DNA of 64,000 bases from Dromiciops gliroides (Eukaryota; Chordata; Mammalia; Microbiotheria; Microbiotheriidae), in the NCBI RefSeq assembly GCF_019393635.1, contig NC_057862.1, positions 91,144,159-91,208,158 of the forward strand. The letters run 5' to 3'. The translations under genes and the position numbers were made by a program. Of the stretch, positions 1 through 11,041 are shown one piece after another. Within the stretch, counting starts at the first letter, position 1. Each line of letters opens with the position of its first letter. The notes below the pieces were generated by a model. The model worked only from the letters and a program-made list of their open reading frames with translations. It searched no databases and was not told where the DNA came from.

Positions 1-433
1 CACACAGTAAGCATTTAATAAAGCTTGTGGAATCTGAATATTAGAGTTGAAAGATACCTAGTATTAACCTGGAAATTAAGGAAACAATCACTATAGGAGA
101 AACAAAGTCTTTAATCGGGGCGGAGGAACTGTAATTCGTGGTATCGTGGAATATATATATATACACCCAAAGATGGGAACCGAGGACAGGGTTTTTATGG
201 GGTAACAGAACCAAAAGGGAACCAAAAGACTGCTCCAGAGTCACGGACAACTACTTAATGTAAATGAACCTTTAACAAAAGAAACAACTTAAAGTCATAC
301 AAACTAACTAAGTTGCCACAAAGCTAAGTGAAAGTAGGACATCTGAATTTTTTAAAATTGTTAAATGTTAAATTATGCTTGTGTGTTTTAAACAATTCAA
401 GAATCCTTTTGTTATGGGGAAAATAGGTGGGGG
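1..433. other. AT-rich intergenic DNA, nothing recognised
   Basis: No gene, SINE or LTR is recognisable here. The short open frames contain no family signature. Confidence 0.5.
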
Positions 434-944
434 TGTGGGGTAGGGGTCCTTAGGAATTCTTCTTTAAAGAATTACACCCTCTTGCACACAAATCCAATTA
501 GAATAAAATAATAGTTTAGTTAGGTGCTAGAGAAAGGAAACCAAGAGAGAAGGCATGGCATAGAGGCGTGGCTCTCTGAGATACCTTTCTCCTCGAGCAG
601 GAGACAGGCAGATACTTTTTTTTTTTTTTAGTGAGGCAATTGGGGCCAAGTGACTTGCCCAGGGTCACACAGCTAGTAAGTGTTAAGTGTCTGAGACCGG
701 ATTTGAACTCAGGTACTCCTGACTCCAGGGCCGGTGCTCTATCCACTGCACCACCTAGCAGCCCCACTGATGGTGGTCCAATGAAGTGATCATCTGACTG
801 GAAAGTTCCCTTATTGGGGGAGGACCATCCCCCACGGGTGGTGGCTGGAGGAAGTTGGGTGAAGGGAAGCTCTGGATCTCCCAAGCCATCTCTCTGCCCC
901 TCATGCCACAAAGGCAGCAGCCACACCTAATCTTATCTCCCCAA
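434..944 (-). mobile_element. Solo LTR, family A copy 1, interrupted by a SINE
   Basis: The segment begins TGTGGGG followed by a GTCCTTAGGAATTC-type block and an AATAAAATAAT tract. The same blocks recur in order at 12780-13325 and 13943-14280. Three dispersed copies with shared ends point to an LTR family, read on the minus strand. A SINE sits inside at 616-765. The right edge is approximate. Confidence 0.55.
616..765 (-). mobile_element. tRNA-derived marsupial SINE (WSINE1/WALLSI type)
   Basis: A poly-T run is followed by the complement of the SINE body and ends in CACCTAGCAGCCCC, the complement of the 5' end. The B-box complement (GGATTTGAAC) is present. It is inserted within LTR A copy 1. 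Confidence 0.9.
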
Positions 945-1440
945 GGGGAGGGGGAGACTAGAATGAAGGGTGGTGGTCCTGGAGCTAACTCAGCTAAAGT
1001 AGATAAAGAATTTAGTAAGTACTTACTATATGTCATTGCCAAGTGCTAGGAATACCAATATGAACAAAAAGAAAGACAGTCCCACTAGTGAAGGAGCTTA
1101 CATTCTAATGGGAGTAGACAACACATAAAAGCAAGCTGAAAAGGGGAAGGGGCGAGCTAAAGAATTCTAAAAAGTAAAGAATAGGAGAGGAATAAAGGAC
1201 TGATTGTAGTTGGTCTGGGCACTTCTTCAAATAGAGGTTCCAAGAAGGACTCACTAATGAGAGAAAAAGGCTGTGGAGGTGGAGGCATCTTTCAGAATGA
1301 GAAAGCTGCTAGGATACAGTAGAGGAGTTCAAGTGCCAGGAAAGGATTCTCTGTAATTTCTTTCTTACTAGTTAGGTGTCCAAAGCCCTTACTGTGCCAT
1401 CTAGCTGGCCCCTGCAGTTTTCTTTTAAGAAATAAGATGT
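945..1440. repeat. Old interspersed repeat remnant
   Basis: The segment around 1005-1110 (AAGTACTTACTATATGTCAT, then 'cttacattctaatggg') resembles the 3' end of MIR3/L2-type ancient repeats. The remainder to 1440 is unassigned. No coding signal is visible. Confidence 0.4.
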
Positions 1441-1441
1441 T

Positions 1442-1600
1442 GGGTTAGCTAGGTGGCGCAATGGATAGAGCACCGGCCCTGGATTCAGGAGTACCTGAGT
1501 TCAAATCCGGCCTCAGACACTTAACACTTACTAGCTGTGTGACCCTGACAAGTCACTTAACCCCAATTGCCTCACTTAAAAAGAAAAAAAAAGAAAGAAA
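1442..1600 (+). mobile_element. tRNA-derived marsupial SINE
   Basis: Full body with A-box (GGCGCAATGGATAGAG) and B-box (GTTCAAATCC), followed by an A-rich tail with G interruptions. Confidence 0.9.
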
Positions 1601-1762
1601 ATGTTGCAGGCATTTTTTGATCATGGTGTTTAAGTAGTCTAATGATTAGTAAATTTTTTCTTCTTGATCTGGTTTTCAGGTCAGTTGTTTTTGCTGTGAA
1701 ATGCCTTACATTTTCTTCTTCTTCTGGGTTTATGTCTTGAATGTTCTTGTTACTGTAAAAAC

Positions 1763-1911
1763 TTTTTTTTTTTTTGGTGAGGCAATTGGGGTTAAGTGAC
1801 TTGCCCAGGGTCACACAGCTAGTAAGTATCAAGTGTCTGAGGCTGGATTTGAACTCAGGTCCTCCTGAATCAAGGGCCAGTGCTCTATGCACTGTGCCAC
1901 CTAGCTGCCCC
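1763..1911 (-). mobile_element. tRNA-derived marsupial SINE
   Basis: Poly-T, complement of the SINE body, and the CTAGCTGCCCC end are all present. It lies just downstream of the poly-A side of the RPL27 pseudogene. Confidence 0.9.
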
Positions 1912-1919
1912 TGTAATAA

Positions 1920-2210
<291 letters not shown>

Positions 2211-2213
2211 CTT

Positions 2214-2368
2214 CTTTTTTTTTTTTTTTTTAGTGAGACAATTGGGGTTAATCAACTTGCCCAGGGTCACACAGCTAGTAAATGTTAAGTGTCTGAGGCG
2301 GGATTTGAACTCAGGTACTCCTGACTCCAGGGCCGGTGCTCTATCCACTGTGCTACCTAGCTGCCCCC
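2214..2368 (-). mobile_element. tRNA-derived marsupial SINE with target-site duplication
   Basis: Complete minus-strand SINE flanked by 'acacttct' on both sides. It separates the RPL27 pseudogene from the L1 5' fragment. Confidence 0.9.
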
Positions 2369-3166
2369 TATACACTTCTGAATAGGAGGTCTGGGCTGGT
2401 CCTTCTGCTGCTTTCTTGCTGCATTGTTTTGAGTGTTGTGTTATTCCAGATTCTCAGGCATACATCAGACTGGGGACTTGTAAACTTTCATGTTCCCAAA
2501 GGGGTCTGATCCAGGGCAAAGTTTGATTGCAGTTTCCTTGGTCTGAGCTCTGCAAGTGCCTGACATAAGTTTGGATGGAAGCAATAGCAGACTGCTGCTA
2601 GACTCAGCCCCTACCAGTCAGATGGAAAGCTCTGCTGGTCAGCATGATAGAACTGTAGGCTTCCCTTTGGTCTAAGTTTCCTATCCTGGTTATTGCTCTG
2701 AAGGATTCAAATTAGAATGAATATGGAAATGAACCATTGCCCTATTCTAGGGGTCCACATCACACCACTGCTGATTGATTCTGAATCTCCTTCTTGCTTG
2801 GTACACAGGCTCAGGACCTGAATCTACTCTCAGATCATTCTGGATCTTGATAGTGGGTGGTAAAGTTTCCAAGTGAAGTGTTTCCACACCCTGTGGTACT
2901 TTGGGGTTTGGATCTCATCTTGACTGGAAGCAAAATCTCTTCCTGTGCTATGGTACTCCAAGGCATTCTTGGTCAGACACCTATCCCCAGGATCCATCAG
3001 TCTCTCTGACTCTCTGTGACAGCTTGGGCTAGAAAAATAACTGATTTTTCCCCCCTTGGAGTTCCCTATCAAGATGAATTTTCTAGATCTGTTTGGAGGA
3101 CTTTGGGGGAAGGATGGGGAGTTTGCTGTATTGCTATTCCACCATCTTGGCTATGCCCTTGACACC
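2369..3166 (-). mobile_element. L1 5'UTR-type fragment
   Basis: The segment ends at 'caccatcttggctatgccc', the complement of a marsupial L1 start. The same terminal pattern occurs at about 9355 and 29085. No coding capacity remains. The assignment rests on the shared ends and on general resemblance to marsupial L1 leaders. Confidence 0.6.
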
Positions 3167-3199
3167 TTGCTTGATTACTAAAACATTTTCTTTTTTTTT

Positions 3200-3695
3200 T
3201 TTATTTTAAAGGTTGATAAATGCATATACCTCTTTCAGACACCAGTAACTATGTAAAAATTGCTGCTGATAAAACCATCTCAGCAGATGGGCTAAACCAG
3301 GTTGAGGATAAGCAACAGGCTTCAAACCCATCAGTGAGTTAGGGGGATGTCTACCCCAAGCATGTGAAGACTTCCCCCACTGGAATGGGCAGATAAGAAC
3401 AATTTGTTCCAAAGGGCATGAAGGTGGCTGAAGGAGTCCATGTGGATCACTTAGAGCTTGATCAGACATCAAAGATGCCAAGGTCATTCATTGCATCCCA
3501 GGCCATTGTCAGTTGTCCTGACTTTTGTCTTGCCATTGGATTTCAATGACTAGAAGAGTGAAGCTGATGGCTTTTTGCAATTCTGCCTCAATTAAATTCA
3601 ATTCACCCACAAATCAAATATCACTTCATAATGTAATTCGTCCTTTTCAAAAACAAAGAACAACAACAATTAAAACAAGGATAGGAAACAGCTTG
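3200..3695 (+). repeat. Older marsupial interspersed repeat (MAR-type, RTE-like tail)
   Basis: The sequence runs from a region around 'cattcattgcatcccaggcc' through 'gaagagtgaagctgatggc' to a 3' end resembling 'aacaaagaacaacaacaa'. I recognise this as a common marsupial dispersed repeat. The exact family name is uncertain. The open frame on the opposite strand (3206-3487) is incidental. Confidence 0.5.
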
Positions 3696-3781
3696 TTAGC
3701 TATAATGGTAGTAGTAGATGGCAGATGAGTTCATGGTCTCCAAGAGACATTATTGCCAGGCAAGGTAAGAATAGAGGGTAC

Positions 3782-3868
3782 ACTGACCTCAGATACTTGA
3801 CACTTACTAGCTGTGTGACCCTGGGCAAGTCACTTAACCCTCATTGCCCCACCCCACCCCCCAAAAAA
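3782..3868 (+). mobile_element. 5'-truncated tRNA-derived SINE with target-site duplication
   Basis: Only the 3' part of the SINE is present (from CCTCAGATACTTGACAC to the A tail). It is flanked by 'aagaatagagggtac' on both sides, so the truncation arose at insertion. Confidence 0.85.
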
Positions 3869-4422
3869 AGAATAGAGGGTACAGGGGCTGATTATTTCTG
3901 CTTGTGCTAGGCTGGGTCTGGCTTACTCCCAGACTGTTGTTCCTATAGTGTGGCTGGAGAGGCAGGGAGAATGGACTGTGGTTCCTCCAGGTCACCTGGC
4001 TAGCAGAGGGCACCTGAGTCTGGGTTACCTCTCTGGCATGCTACCAATCTTCTTCCAGTATATATCAGGGGGTAGGGTACTGGGAAGTGGGTGGTATGGT
4101 ATCAAGTTCTTCCCTTCAATGCCCTAAGCCAAGAGGGCGCACTAGGTCTGGATCTGGGTTGTGAGACTAAAAAGGTCTGGTAGTGAGATACCATTGTGGT
4201 GAGTAAATTGCTATAAAGGCACATTGAGGTATGTTCTTTGAACAAAATCAGTTTATTAACACTGATATGTGGCCAGACTTGCCACCTCAGCAAAGCCAGT
4301 GATCCAGAAAAGGAGAGGACCTCTTTATTAACATACATCAAAGAAGCAGTCTTGGTAGGCATGGAGAAAAAGTAATGGGTGGGGGCAAAAAACATTATGA
4401 TTGTCTTGAGAAAGATAGGCTG

Positions 4423-4573
4423 GAGGGCAGCTAGGTGGCACAGTGGATAAAGCATTGGCCCTGGACTCAGGAGGACCTGAGTTCAAATCTGGCCACAGAC
4501 ACTTGACACTTAACTAGCTGGGTGACCCTGGGCAAGTCACTTAACCTTCATTGCCCCACCAAAAAAAAAAAAA
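4423..4573 (+). mobile_element. tRNA-derived marsupial SINE with target-site duplication
   Basis: Full SINE beginning GGGCAGCTAGGTGGCAC, with a poly-A tail. It is flanked by 'aaagataggctg' on both sides. Confidence 0.9.
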
Positions 4574-4574
4574 G

Positions 4575-5085
4575 ATAGGCTGTCATTCAGGTAAGGCTAA
4601 TCACACCACTCTCCAACAATCAAGGAATGTCAATTGTTCTGTATCCTGTAGTCTTTGCTAGGGGATCACAACTAACAGATTTGCTGTATCCTTTGAAGAA
4701 ATTAAAAACTCCCTTAACTACACAAAAACAAGAAAGGACATCTCTTGTGGGGATTTTGGGGGCTAAACAAATGGATATCCATGAAATATCCTAAGGGATA
4801 CTGCCATGAAGAGATAATAACCTTTCTGTTAAACTAAACTAATTTTGAGCTAGTTCAGCAGGATTTCTGAGCTTAACTTCAGCCATGTGGATGCAGACCC
4901 AATTATAAAATTAATATACCATAAAGTCAGTTACACTATAAATCAACACAGTAGAAATCAATATAGAGGTAATATTAATTTTGATAATTTCACACAATGG
5001 CACCAAGACCATAGCAAAAGAGGGAGCTGTGCAATAGAGTATTATAGCAGATTGTAACTGACCCTACACATGGTATCATGAAATA
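4575..5085. other. Unassigned intergenic DNA
   Basis: No recognisable family or coding signal. It may be the decayed upstream part of the gypsy-like element that follows. Confidence 0.3.
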
Positions 5086-5089
5086 TTAT

Positions 5090-5790
5090 TGGTGCTGTCC
5101 CATGCATTTTTGCAATGGGCAGAAAGGGTGCCATTTTGGACATTTAGGTAAAGAGAAAACCTTTGAACTAGTGAGAAACATATTTTACTGGTTCTAAATG
5201 GTACATGATATATATGAAATACTGATGTTATCAGTATGTCCAAAAGAAGGCAATGCCAATTCCTGCTTCATACTTGAGAGTATGAACACCAGCACACTCT
5301 TGGAGTTTGAGTGTATTGACTTTTTTGTCTCTGGAAGTAACAGTAAGAGCTGGGTGACCCTGGGCAAGTCACTTAACCATCATTGCCCCCCAATTGAAAA
5401 AAAAAAGATCTGTGGATAGGGAAGTAACAGTAAGAACATGAATTATCTCCTAGTAGTGACTGACCATCACCCTGTATGCAGAGGTTTACTCAATCTGGAA
5501 TTAGAAAGTTATGGCAGTTGCTAAGGTGTTATGGGGAAAAAAGCATTTCTCAGTATATGGTTTTTCATCCAGAATTTACTCTGACCATGGTACAAACTTT
5601 GAAAGCAAATTATTTAAGGAGATAATGGCTGTGGTTCCAAGGTTCTTTCTACTTATACCATAATTAGATGATCCCTAAAGGTCTTTGGGAATCAAGAAGT
5701 CTAGAATACTACTTTATTACTTTCTGGGCCACCCACAGCCTGAGTTTTTCAACCATTTCCTGCTGAATTTGCTATGGATCTTGAAGCCTG
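5090..5790 (+). pseudogene. Fossil Ty3/gypsy-type integrase
   Basis: Conceptual translation across several frames recovers an integrase. Around 5128-5180 there is a zinc-binding-type segment reading HFGHLGKEKTFELVRNIFYW. Around 5300-5335 the strand carrying the first catalytic Asp reads LEFECIDFFVSGS. Around 5435-5460 'YLLVVTDH' follows. Around 5565-5615 the second Asp lies in RIYSDHGTNFESKLFKEI. This matches the order of domains in gypsy-type integrases (and domesticated relatives). Stop codons and frame changes are frequent, so it is dead. A SINE fragment (5351-5410) is inserted between the two catalytic blocks. No LTRs could be identified around it. Confidence 0.7.
5351..5410 (+). mobile_element. 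5'-truncated SINE fragment inside the gypsy fossil
   Basis: Only 'agctgggtgaccctgggcaa' through the A-rich tail is present. 'gaagtaacagtaag' occurs on both sides, with 13 extra bases before the right-hand copy. Confidence 0.7.
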
Positions 5791-5984
5791 AACAGAAATC
5801 TCAGTAGATGCTGCATGTAGAGCATTTGGTGCTTCATTTTAGGCATCAGTAGGCTTCTTTTCACCTCTCTGAAATGCTTTTTTCTTATTTATAAAATAGT
5901 ATTAATAATATTTACATAACCTATCTTCTGGGGTGGTTGTACAGAAAGTGCCTCATAACACTTAAATTGCTGTAAAGTTTGAAT

Positions 5985-6150
5985 TATTCTTATCTAGTCC
6001 AACACCCTCATTTAAAACAGATGAGGAAATGGAAGCCAGGAAAAATGTGACTGTTTGCCTAAAGCCACAAGGCACTTGTAAAAGTAGAATTGGAACTCAT
6101 GTCTCTGGGCACTTTCTACTATACTATGTACCATCTCATGAACTGATAGG
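5985..6150 (+). repeat. MIR-type core-SINE remnant
   Basis: Diverged MIR body: 'aaacagatgaggaaatgg', then a 'caaggcac' block, then 'ggaactcatgtctctgggc'. The surrounding 5791-6900 is AT-rich and unassigned. Confidence 0.55.
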
Positions 6151-6959
6151 GAACACATATTTTGAAGTAATGCATTATAAAATGATCCTTTTAATAATTC
6201 CGTAACTAATGTCCTCTTTTATCTTGAATTAATATATTATATTGTAGATGACAATTTACACAAAAAAATTTTCCTTTGTGACGTGATTAGATATAGACTG
6301 CTAAAGGTTCTCTTTATTTGCACTCCCTTGTCAATTTACTTTGTCCATTTTTAAAGTTCCTACATTTTGAAAATTTATTCACTTTGGCTCTTCTTCCCAT
6401 CTTCTTGGCTTCTGTATACAACTGCCTTTCATAATCCCTTACTTGAATATGCCTTTTTATTTCCCAGACCTCCCAGAACTTAAAAAAAAAAAAATTAACT
6501 TTTTATAGTAAGTTGGCTTGTAACTCTGAAAGGACAATTCTACTTCCCTTTGGAAAATTTTCTTCCATACTTGAGTGATTTACAAAACTAAAAAAAAATA
6601 AGTCACAGTCTTTTAGATTTACTGCCTTATTTATTGAAAAGCAACCATATTCCCCCAAAGAAGCCAAACTGTTCTAAGTTTTCTTTTTCTTCTTATAAAA
6701 GGAAATGTTGTTTATTCTAATTAGTCAGGAATGTTTGCCATTTGTTCATTCCTATTTGGATTTACTTCAAACTCATTGCTAATGTGGTACTATTGCTACT
6801 AATAGAAGAAAAATATCACTAGCAATTTAACTGGCAAAACATGAGAAACCCTTGTCAGAAGTTCCTGTTTTTTTCCATTTGTTCTGTTCTATTCCATTCA
6901 AGTCTGCAACTATTTCATTAAAAACTTACTATGTGTTTAGTTCTCATATGCTGGGATGC

Positions 6960-7440
6960 AAGGATGAATAAGCTGGCATTCCTCATACATAAAATTATCT
7001 CTTCTATGTGCCTTTGTACAAGTTGTCCCCCATGACTGGAATGCATTCTCTTCATCTCTGTCCCTTGTGAAGCCCCCCTCCTTTCTTTCCCTCCTGTGTA
7101 AAAGGTCTTTCATGCCTATTCATGTTCGTTTGTGGGGTTTTTTTTTTGGTGAGGCAATTGGGGTTAAGTGACTTGCCCAGGGTCACACAGCTAGTAAGTG
7201 TCAAGTGTCTGAGACCAGATTTAAACTCAGGTCCTCCTGAATCCAGGGCTGGTGCTCTATCCACTGTGCCGCCTAGCTGCCCCTTACGCCTCTTCATGTG
7301 ATAGAATTTACCCCATTCTGCCTCTCCCTTCTTCTCCCAGTGTAATCCCCTTTCCCACACCTTAAAATTTTTCATATCATCCCATCCACATCAACTTATA
7401 CCTGGCATCTTCTGACTGTACACTCCTTCTTAACTATCCT
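6960..7440 (+). repeat. L2-type LINE 3' remnant, interrupted by a SINE
   Basis: A 'cccatgactggaatgcattc' block is typical of L2 3' ends. The segment is split by the SINE at 7137-7283. Confidence 0.45.
7137..7283 (-). mobile_element. tRNA-derived marsupial SINE
   Basis: Minus-strand SINE with a near-identical flank ('gcctattcatg' and 'gcctcttcatg'), a diverged target-site duplication. Confidence 0.9.
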
Positions 7441-7978
7441 AAGATACAGTTCTCAAGAGTTCCAAGTATCATCTTCCTGTGTAGGGATTTACAGTTTTAA
7501 CCTAACTGAATAACTTAATGTAGAAGCTGCCAAATTTTGTGTATTCCTGACTGTGACTCCTCAGTATCTGGTTTTTTTTTTCTTTCTAGCTGCTTCCAGT
7601 ATTTTCTCCTTGACCTGAGAGTTCTGGAATTTGGCTATAATGTTTCCAGGAGTTTTCATTTTGTGATCTCTTTCAGAAGGTAACTCTGATTCTTGCAATT
7701 AATACTTTACCCTCTGGTTCTAGGATATCAGGGAAGATTTCCTTGATAATTTCTTAAAAGATTCTGTCTAGGCTCTTTTTTTGATCATAGCTTATAGGCA
7801 GTGCAATAATTCTTAAATTATCTCTCCTGTATCTATTTCTAAATCAATTGGGGTTTTTTTTTGCCCTAATAAAGTATTTTACATTTAAAAATTTTTTTCA
7901 TTCTTTTGATTTTGATTGAATGATTCTTGCTGTCTCATAGAGACATTAGTTTACTCTTTTTATTATTTTATTATTTAT

Positions 7979-8126
7979 TTTTTTTTACAGGGCAATGGGG
8001 GTTAAGTGACTTGCCCAGGTTCACACAGCTAGTAAGTAAGTGTCAAGTGTCTGAGGCCGGATTTGAACTCAGGTACTCCTGACTCCAGGGCCAGTGCTTT
8101 ATCCACTGCGCCACCTAACTGCCCCC
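7979..8126 (-). mobile_element. tRNA-derived SINE with target-site duplication
   Basis: Minus-strand SINE flanked by 'gagacattagtttactctt' on both sides. Confidence 0.92.
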
Positions 8127-8337
8127 GAGACATTAGTTTACTCTTGACCAATTCTAATTTTTAAGAAATTATTTTCTTCAGTTAGCTTTTGTACCTATTT
8201 TTCCATTTGGTCATTTCTACTTTTTAAGTTGTTTTCTTCAATGGATTTTTGTACCTCCTTTTCCATTTGACCAATTAAACTTTTTTAAGGAGTTGATTTC
8301 TTCAGTTAATTTTTGTGCTTCTTTTACCAAGCTGATG

Positions 8338-8505
8338 ACTCCCCCACCCTCACCCCCACCCCCACCCCCTCCAGGGCAATGAGTGTTAAGCACTTGCTCA
8401 GGGTCACACAGCTAGTAAGTGTCAAGTGTCTGAGGTAGAATTTGAACTCAGGTCTTCATGACTCCAGGGTCGGTGCTTTATCCACTGTACCACCTAGCTG
8501 CCCCC
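8338..8505 (-). mobile_element. tRNA-derived SINE with C-rich tail
   Basis: Minus-strand SINE whose tail has become a run of CCCCCAC units (8340-8372). The flanks 'ctgatgact' and 'ctgttgact' are a diverged duplication. Confidence 0.85.
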
Positions 8506-8595
8506 TGTTGACTCTTTTTTCATGATTCTCTTGCATCACTCTCATTTCTTTTCCCAATTTTCCCCTCTACTCTCCTATATGATTTTTAATTTTTT

Positions 8596-8737
8596 TCTTT
8601 TTTGTGGGGCAATGAGGGTTAAGTGACTTGTCCAGGGTCACACAGATAGTAAGCATTAAGTAACTGAGACGAGATTTGAACTCAGGTCCTTCTGAATCTA
8701 GGGCCAGTGCTTTATCCACTGCAACATCTAGCTATCT
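8596..8737 (-). mobile_element. tRNA-derived SINE, diverged
   Basis: Minus-strand copy ending CTAGCTATCTCC. 'ctcctatatgatttttaa' repeats on both sides as the target-site duplication. Confidence 0.9.
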
Positions 8738-9429
8738 CCTCCTATATGATTTTTAAAATCCTTTTCTGAGCTCTTCCAGGACTTTTTGGGTTTGAGTCAT
8801 ATTTCTCTTTGAGGCTTTGCATGTAAATGTTTTGACACTGTTGTCCTCTTCTGAGTTTGTGTTTTGATTTTCCCTGTCACCAAAGTACCTTTCTATGGTC
8901 AGGATTTGCTTGTTTTACTCACTTTTCAACCTATTTTGTGACTTTGAAAGTTGTGCTCTGCTCCTGGGGCACAAGAGGCACTGTCCCAAGGTTCTTGTAC
9001 CCAGGGGCCAGGTCACTTCTTATATTGGAGCCTCTGGGGCTAGAGGCCTCAAAGTCCACTGTGCCACTGGCCTGCCAAGCCAGAACCTTGGGTCCTCAGA
9101 TGCTGATCTGTGCTGGGATTATGGGCCTCCCAATGGCTTGCCTGGACACTGTCTGACCTGGGCTGTACTCCCCCTTTACCCAAGTGGGGCAGACCTTTCC
9201 TGAAGTTCTTTTAAGCTATCTTGGGCTTGAAAATTTTTTCACCCTGTCTTATGGGTTTTATGGCTCCAGAATTCATTTTGATATTTGGTTTAAAGTTGTT
9301 TCATGGGAAACTGGGGAGAGCACAGGCAACTTCCTGCCTTTTCTCCATCATCTTGGCTTCATCTCTCCCTTTTGTCATTTATTATGGTACACTAGTATTC
9401 TATTATATTCATATACCATAATTTGTTAA

Positions 9430-10017
9430 AGTCAAATCACCACCATCACAACCACCATCTCCCCCCAGACCCTGATGAAGATAGCACAACACTCTTAAGA
9501 GCTTGGGGAATAGCAGTACTCCCAAACCACCAGACCTGCTTTCAGCTCAGTCCCCAAAGCCATAACTGGGGGGAGAAATTATTGTGGACAGGAGGCCTAC
9601 CTTCATTATCATTACTAGCAACAAATGCTGACCAACTGTTACCAATAGTTAGTCATAGAAGAAACTCCCCCAAACCACCAATCCTGTTTCCATCCCAGGG
9701 CTCACAACCATCATCTGGAGAAGCAATTCTTGTGGAAAAAAGCCTGCCATCCTCATCAGCTGTCAACCAACTATACCAGCTATAAATAGGGCAAGCAAGC
9801 CAGTCTACTTGAAACAGCAAGGAATCCTCAGGGAGAGTCAGGAGGCGGCATGTTTCAGGTAAGTCTAACCACCACCATCACCACCATTTCCCTTAAGATT
9901 ATGATACATAAAGCCCAGGACCCCGAGCCCAAAAGCCTTGGAAAATACCAATGCTTCCAGTCCAATGTCCTCAGCCATGCACTGGGAAACAATGGATATG
10001 CGGACCAGCAACTGCCC
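9430..10017. other. Unassigned DNA with CAC/ACC-rich blocks
   Basis: Two similar blocks of 'accaccatcac' type occur at about 9439 and 9870. The segment may belong with the cold-shock pseudogene that follows, but I cannot align it to a known product. Confidence 0.3.
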
Positions 10018-10135
10018 CTAAAGGTGCCATTGTCACAGCTACCAAAGACCCTGAAAAGATCATTTTTGCCATTAAAATCCTTGGCACTATCAAATGTTTC
10101 AACATCAGAAACTGAAACAGTTTTTTAAATGAAAA
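10018..10135 (+). pseudogene. Probable Y-box protein cold-shock-domain pseudogene fragment
   Basis: In one frame the strand reads KIIFAIKILGTIKCFNIRN before a stop. This resembles the first strands of the YBX-family cold-shock domain (KVLGTVKWFNVRN-type). The aromatic Trp of RNP1 is replaced by Cys, and a frameshift or stop follows at once. Only about 25 codons are recognisable, so the call is tentative. Confidence 0.5.
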
Positions 10136-10189
10136 TTAAATTTTTATAGAGGGGGTATTATCATTTGCTTTATCACTGAATCCTAAAGA

Positions 10190-10191
<2 letters not shown>

Positions 10192-10269
<78 letters not shown>
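10192..10269. repeat. (TG)n(GA)n microsatellite
   Basis: About 61 bases of TG alternation are followed by a short GA run. A second TG/GA compound tract lies at 16673-16762. Confidence 0.97.
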
Positions 10270-10375
10270 AAGCATGTCATTTGGAAGCTTGTTTTAACTA
10301 GTTGTAACCCTTGATCTACAGCCATTTACCAGAAATGGATGTTTTATAACAGGGACTACCAACAGAACTGTGTGT

Positions 10376-11041
10376 TGTTAATATCACCTAGATTTGATGG
10401 AGGTACCTTATTATCCAGATGGATTTTATGAGACCCTGGAAAATGCCCTTTGGCTAAAACTTCAGGCTGAACCCAGATAGCTAGCAGATAAGTCCCTATT
10501 TAATAACTTCTCTCCCCAAGAGAGTAAACAAATCAAAATGCCCCTGACTAAACTTCAATTAATGAGCCCCTATTCACTATCTTCTTTCCCCCAAAGAGTA
10601 AATAGAGCAAATATTTAGACATCCTTGTCCTTGGTAAACCCTTCCTGTGTCTTTAAACCTTCTGTTATAGTATTTGCTTTAGGTTAATTTGTAAATAATT
10701 GTAAAATTTGTAAATATCTGTAAAATTTGCTAATAAAACTGACATCACCCTGTAACCAGTAAATCTTAAAAACCCTTAGAAAGGGAGCTTTGAGCTTCTC
10801 TCTCTTAGGGGGAAGTCTCCACATCATCATAGGTTGTCTTTCTTCTTGGGACAAAAATATTGAATTGATTTTATGTTTTTTCTGCCTCTGATCTGATTTT
10901 GTTCTGTAGGAGTCACGTCTCTGATCTGTTTTTATTGTTTTGGTAGGAGATATTATAAGATATTATAATTTCTCTGATCTGTTTATTGATTCTGTTTGTA
11001 GGAGACAGGCAGATACAAAAGCTATATTTTAATATTCAACA
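10376..11041 (+). mobile_element. Solo LTR, family C copy 1
   Basis: Begins TGTTAATATC and ends ATATTCAACA, giving terminal TG...CA. It aligns along its length with 49702-50347, including 'gatttgatggaggtac', 'cttcttgggacaaaaatatt' and the 'ggagacaggcagatacaaaa' end. The flanks GTGT and GTAT are a one-mismatch 4-bp duplication. No internal retroviral genes adjoin it. Confidence 0.75.

Larger units (their letters stand above)
7555..9365 (-). mobile_element. L1 5' region fragment with three nested SINEs
   Basis: The segment resembles a marsupial L1 leader and ORF1 region on the minus strand and ends at 'ctccatcatcttggcttc', like the L1 starts at 3160 and 29085. Three separate SINEs have landed in it. 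The plus-strand open frames at 8857-9429 are antisense to it and not genes. A short ORF2-like piece ('tattctattatattcatata') follows at 9380-9420. Confidence 0.55.

Noticed and set aside
616..765. tRNA gene-like A and B boxes at many places
   Set aside because: They belong to about thirty copies of one tRNA-derived SINE with poly-A tails and target-site duplications, not to functional tRNAs.
8857..9429. Two overlapping plus-strand open frames of about 100 codons
   Set aside because: They are antisense to an L1 5' region that recurs at 28396-29095, with no conserved domain.
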